Made by a program: the position numbers and the translations under genes. The notes beneath the pieces were generated by a model that had not been told where the DNA came from, searched no databases, and saw only the letters and a program-made list of their open reading frames with translations. A stretch of DNA of 25,077 nt from Elysia marginata. Its lineage: Eukaryota > Mollusca > Gastropoda > Plakobranchidae. Position 1 is the first letter of the stretch; the number at the start of each line of letters is the position of its first letter. Of this stretch, positions 12,043-17,800 are shown piece by piece. Location: NCBI GenBank assembly GCA_019649035.1, contig BMAT01004621.1:1-25077 (forward strand), written 5' to 3'.

Positions 12043-13618
12043 ATGTCTCTCTCTCCATTTCTCTCTCTCCCTCTCTCTCTTTCTCTCTCTCTCTCTGGCA
12101 TTACCTCATCAATATGTGTGTTTTTGTGTCCACAGCTTGACTCAAGTCTGATTGGACGCACTCCATCTGCCACTGAAGATGCACTGGCACAGAGCAAAGC
12201 AAAGCGAAGTGTATCTCCCTACAGATCACCCACAAGATGTAAGCATAGCTTGTTCTAGTTCTTAAATATTATTTTGGTTAGAATGATATCTTTGACCAAA
12301 ACAAAGGCTTTTTTTTATTTGTTTTTTTTTGTTGTTGTTGTAAAATTATTGAACTTTTTCAGTTAACATATTCTCTGTGTCCATTCATATCTAGAAACTT
12401 AATAGAAACTGTTTCTTTGTGAGATATTGAAGAGCATGGGGTAGTTTTTACAAGTCAGATATCCATTTAGTGTATAATTGAGGGTTATTTTACGTTTTAT
12501 AGGTTTCATTTTTAACTTCTCCAATATAATCTTTTTTTTTGTTAAAATCTGTCACATCTATCTTATAAACCTGAAATATAACACTCCCCTTATCTTTCTC
12601 CTTTTTTTTAAATGCTGCTGGCTAGCTTACTTTACTCCCAACAAAAAATCAACTCCTGGTAATAAGACAAACCAGAAAGTAAAGCAACTGTTGAGTGGTT
12701 CATTCACTTTGAAAAGTTTGCTGAACCGCTACCTTAAAGGAATGTACAAAAGGCACTTTCGCAACATTGCCACTGTAAGCAATTTAGCATTGCTGAAAAG
12801 TAAAGGAAAGAGAGAGGTACTGATAGTCATCGGGTTTCTTTGTACACCTAAAAGTGTTTGTTCCCTTTAGAGCTGCAGTCAGTATCCTTAAGTATTTTGT
12901 TCAAGTTTTTTGACTAACAGATAAAAAAATGCAGATTAGAATGTTATTCTATGCATGCTTATTAGATGTCACTGCTCCCACTATGTTTTATGTTGTGTAC
13001 TATGCTATTAGCAGAGTAAAAATGTATCTTATGCACAATCTTTCAAAGGAAAGACTGCTGTAATGCTTATTGATTTTTTTATTAAATAATGTAACCCACA
13101 CATTGGAAAATTGAGCAAGATCAAATTATGTATAAAATAAAACAGTAAAGAAGAAAAGGGAGGATTATATGTGTATAAAGACAAAGGTCCAGTCATTTGG
13201 ATTTTTTTTTTAATTTGTTAAAAAATTCTTTTGAAATTTAGTGATTATTTTAAAAACATTATATTGACTATATCAGTCAGTGGAACCATGTAAACTTATC
13301 TGGATTTTTTCCAATGTAGGTCTAAATTGCCACTGCTACATACACGTGTATTCATTTTGGATCTCAGTATGTAATTATTATCGTATGCCTATGGATGGCT
13401 ATACTAAATTTTCTGCTTTGAAATCTTGATCTCAGGACTCTGCTTTTTTTTTATCATTGGTCCTCACCTTATTATCTATGGACATGTATTATTTTTTCAT
13501 CTATGTCTTATGTATCATATTCTGGCGGGCACTTTGCAAGGCCCGAGGTTCCTTATTGTAGGGTTATTTTGTGTCTAACAACAAACAAAAGAAACCAACA
13601 TCTCATTGTATCCCTCTG

Positions 13619-13660
<42 letters not shown>

Positions 13661-14806
13661 ATCTATTTCTCCCCCCCTCTCTCTCTTTATCTATCTGTTT
13701 CTCTCCCCTGCCTCTCTCTCTCTTCCTCTCTCTCCTTTTCTATCTCTCTCTTTATCTACCTGCCTACAACTTCTCATCAGTCCCTCTTGCTTGACACCTA
13801 TGCGTTGATTTGCTCTTTTCATCAGTTTTTGCTCAACATCAGCCTGAATCTTAATTATTTGTAAAAGATTTTTTCTATCCCATAACTTTTGACCCTAACC
13901 TACATTTCCTTTTTCTTAATTTCTTAACAGTGAAAAAACAGAGCTTGTGCTTTTTGATGTAAAACATGTNNNNNNNNNNNNNNNNNNNNNNNNNNNNNNN
14001 NNNNNNNNNNNNNNNNNNNNNNNNNNNNNNNNNNNNNNNNNNNNNNNNNNNNNNNNNNNNNNNNNNNNNNNNNNNNNNNNNNNNNNNNNNNNNNNNNNNN
14101 NNNNNNNNNNNNNNNNNNNNNNNNNNNNNNNNNNNNNNNNNNNNNNNNNNNNNNNNNNNNNNNNNNNNNNNNNNNNNNNNNNNNNNNNNNNNNNNNNNNN
14201 NNNNNNNNNNNNNNNNNNNNNNNNNNNNNNNNNNNNNNNNNNNNNNNNNNNNNNNNNNNNNNNNNNNNNNNNNNNNNNNNNNNNNNNNNNNNNNNNNNNN
14301 NNNNNNNNNNNNNNNNNNNNNNNNNNNNNNNNNNNNNNNNNNNNNNNNNNNNNNNNNNNNNNNNNNNNNNNNNNNNNNNNNNNNNNNNNNNNNNNNNNNN
14401 NNNNNNNNNNNNNNNNNNNNNNNNNNNNNNNNNNNNNNNNNNNNNNNNNNNNNNNNNNNNNNNNNNNNNNNNNNNNNNNNNNNNNNNNNNNNNNNNNNNN
14501 NNNNNNNNNNNNNNNNNNNNNNNNNNNNNNNNNNNNNNNNNNNNNNNNNNNNNNNNNNNNNNNNNNNNNNNNNNNNNNNNNNNNNNNNNNNNNNNNNNNN
14601 NNNNNNNNNNNNNNNNNNNNNNNNNNNNNNNNNNNNNNNNNNNNNNNNNNNNNNNNNNNNNNNNNNNNNNNNNNNNNNNNNNNNNNNNNNNNNNNNNNNN
14701 NNNNNNNNNNNNNNNNNNNNNNNNNNNNNNNNNNNNNNNNNNNNNNNNNNNNNNNNNNNNTGAGCTAAATGTTTTTGGGGAAAGCGCTTTATAAATAATC
14801 TACATT

Positions 14807-14865
<59 letters not shown>

Positions 14866-17800
14866 GATTATTATTATTATTATTATTAATTTCATACTTT
14901 AATATTTTTTTTCTTTTTCCCATCTTTCTTGAATACCAAAGATGAATGAAAAGTAAAAATCTGGAGTGAACCTTTCTTGTTAAATATTACATGCATGTAC
15001 ACCTTAAGCACTGTCACCAGCATGGCTTTTCTTTTCTTTTTTTATTTTCAGTATACAGTGACTATACATCACCCACCTACCGTGTGTCCAAGGTAACAGT
15101 GAGCTCTTTCACTTTGTTTCCTTTTGGCCTGTTAATCCAACTCATAAAAATATTTTATGTCGGGCCTACACGTGCTAGTATAAGTTGATAATATTCAATC
15201 ACTCTAATAAATAAGAACTAACATTTTTTTATCAGCTTGCAAAATTTTATTGTGTGCTTTGGCCTAAACAGGCTACATGTATATGATTTGTTCCACATTT
15301 TTCACAAAATTCCAAGATACATGCTTCCTGTTGGGATTTTATATTCCTTTTTTTTTAAGATCTGCAGTAAAGTTTATGCAAGTTTTTGTTTTGAAATGGA
15401 CATAGATGCAGCATGAAGGGTTTTTAGTTGTTTTTTTTTTGTAGTCTAATTTAACATCGTTGACACATATAGGAGCTGATTGCATGTATAGAAATTAAAT
15501 TTCCTATAAGTGAATGAAACAATAATGTTTTATAAAAACTGAGGAGTGCTAAGATACACTTAAGAAATATTTGTAATTTTGAGAAGGAAGAATATGTCTT
15601 GCGGCCACTTCAAATGAGTCAGATGTCAGAATGGTCATATAATTGGGTGTTGATATTATTTTAACAATGCTCTTGTCTGAGCCTCTAGACATTAAAAATT
15701 GCTTGGAATGATCAATAACGTTTTCAAAGAAAGGAAAATTTTTATTGATCGAAACATTAAGAAAAAAATGGAAAAATGAACTTGTAAAAAATTTCTCACA
15801 TCCAACTCAATCGGACTGGTTGCACAAGTCTTAATTTTCCCTCAGCAAAAAAAAACAACAATTGGACGCAACATTTATCGAAATTGATTTATATTCGTTT
15901 TTCAAATATAAGAAATTGAGGCTTCTATTTTATGTTATCTAATTAATAAATTTAAGTTCCAACACAAATTATAATAAAAAATAAAAACTGAAAATTGATC
16001 TATTGAGAAAGAAAGTAAAGCAGTATCTGTAATAAATAAAATATGGATTGATGTGACCTTTCAGGTTATCAGGGAGCCTTATACTGACCCTACACCTGTG
16101 TACAAGCCAAGATACAATGACATTGGTAACATTTTGTGGTTTATCAACAAATACATGGAAACACCATTCAATGGGTTTTTTTGTGTCTGAAATTGTCAAG
16201 AAAATGTATTTTATAAATCATAAATCTTAATTTAAAAAATCAGATGTGAGCAGCTACATATAAATAAACTAATCAGTAAAGCATGGGATCGGGACTTGAT
16301 GTTGGAACTTAATCGTTCACACAAAAACTTCCTTTTGTTTTTAGAGATTTGTGATAGTTTCAGTTGAATTTAATGTTTTGTAATTCAGAAAAATGCAGTG
16401 TTCAAAATATAATTCAACATGTAGTATACTTATGACTCCTTTTTCCTGTTAGTGAGACATATTTTTTGTGCCTCAGGGATGCAGTTTTCTGATTTTTGGC
16501 AGAAATATCTGATTTTTTAAAACCATTTTTCTGCATTTGTCTTAAGCTCATAAACAGAAAAATGGCGAAACAATACTTTTAAGAGTTGAGAAAACCGTCA
16601 AAGACTCATACAGTGCAGTCTTCTTAAGTTAGAATGTTTGGGAACAGCTAATTCATTTGAAACTATCAAATGTTTGAACCAAAGGATAGTTGACAAAGAA
16701 AGATATACTTGTTGGGATCGTAAAATAGATTCGAGTTATGAGAGCTTGAGTTAAGTAGGATTCCATGATACTTGCATGGGTATAGGTTTTCAGTTATTCA
16801 TCGAGATGTAAGAAAAGAGCTCAAAATATATCCTACTTTTAGTGTTTTAATCAAAGAAATAGGAAAACATCTCTTGAATGCTAATGCCAATTGGCATACT
16901 CCATGAAAGGTCTAGTAAACTGTTATGCTTTTTTGGAGCTTAGCTGTGTACATCTCTCAAATCTTTCTGTGCCCAAAGTGTTTCACAATCTATGCCCAGT
17001 CTATTTTATCTCACGTAATACATAATAAGGTAATTGTATTGAAAATTATTACCCTTTATTTTCAAGGAACTTTTAGACTAACTGCTTGGTTGAGTTTGAA
17101 AATTTGAACAAAAAGTTTAAGGGGTAAGACGGTTGCAATTTTGTAAAGTTTATAACCACAATATATCATGGATGGGCCCAATAGTGGGCATAGAAATAGT
17201 CAATCATATATATAGACAAAGAAAAACCCTCTCAACCCTGTTCCATACAGTGAAAACCTCCAAAATTGAAGTCTGACATTTCGAAATTTTCATAATTCAA
17301 AGCTTTCTACATATGAGGTTTGTTTTTTCTCTTTGGCTTTGTTAGATTTGATCTTATAATTTAAAGTTCATAAAGTTCAATTCTTTTAACTCAAAGTTTA
17401 TATTGAGGCCTATAGAAAATTTTCTTTCTGATCCCTAGCAGTTTTTTCTCTTCCAAAGCATGAAAGTTTATTGATAAAAACTCACTGCACAAAGTTGTCA
17501 TACTAGAACCCATACAGAGGTAGGTGTCTATGGCCCATCAAATAAATTTGTTATTGCATTTACGCAAGAGGGGTGGGGGAGAAAGGTGCCATAGGATTGA
17601 GAACCTGATCCTTTGAGCATGATTGTATTCCTTTTAATTTGAAGTTTTTCTTCATTCCCAAGAGATTTGAATTATGAGGCTTTCACTATATATCCTATGA
17701 TCACCCAGACTCTGAGGTAGCAGCTCTGACCTCCTACAAGCCTGCCACCTACGTGCCTGTGCGCCCTCGTTCTGTGAGCCCCATTGTGACCAGATCCTCA

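Larger units (their letters stand above)
8223..12135. other. longest intron, between exons F and G
   Basis: 3.9 kb containing the element at 8429-9466, the MITE at 10854-11098, the dispersed repeat near 11122-11405, the C-rich tract at 10353 and the CT repeat before exon G. From 9470 to 10340 and from 11410 to 11960 I see only AT-rich intron. A 75-codon frame at 10601-10828 shows no coding signal. Confidence 0.7.
12239..15051. other. intron between exons G and H, with gap
   Basis: It holds the alternative exon candidate (12626-12870), a CT repeat (13613-13757), the N gap and a retroelement-like (ATT)n tail. From 12880 to 13500 I see only AT-rich intron. Confidence 0.7.
16126..17708. other. 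intron between exons I and J
   Basis: 1.6 kb made largely of the repeat at 16476, the MITE at 16611-16768 and the MITE at 17248-17688. From 16775 to 17245 I see only AT-rich intron; the 60-codon frame at 16925-17107 has no coding signal. Confidence 0.7.

Noticed and set aside
11901..12258. Ser/Leu-repeat and Glu/Arg-repeat reading frames over the CT microsatellite
   Set aside because: Simple-repeat translation on both strands. Only the 12136-12238 part is real exon.
13503..13864. Three overlapping Ser/Leu-rich frames
   Set aside because: Microsatellite artefacts without splice or homology support.
13947..14768. Two long open frames across the run of N
   Set aside because: They consist almost entirely of undetermined bases and only reflect the absence of readable stops.
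15969..16199. 76-codon minus-strand frame
   Set aside because: Antisense shadow of SPATA6 exon I.
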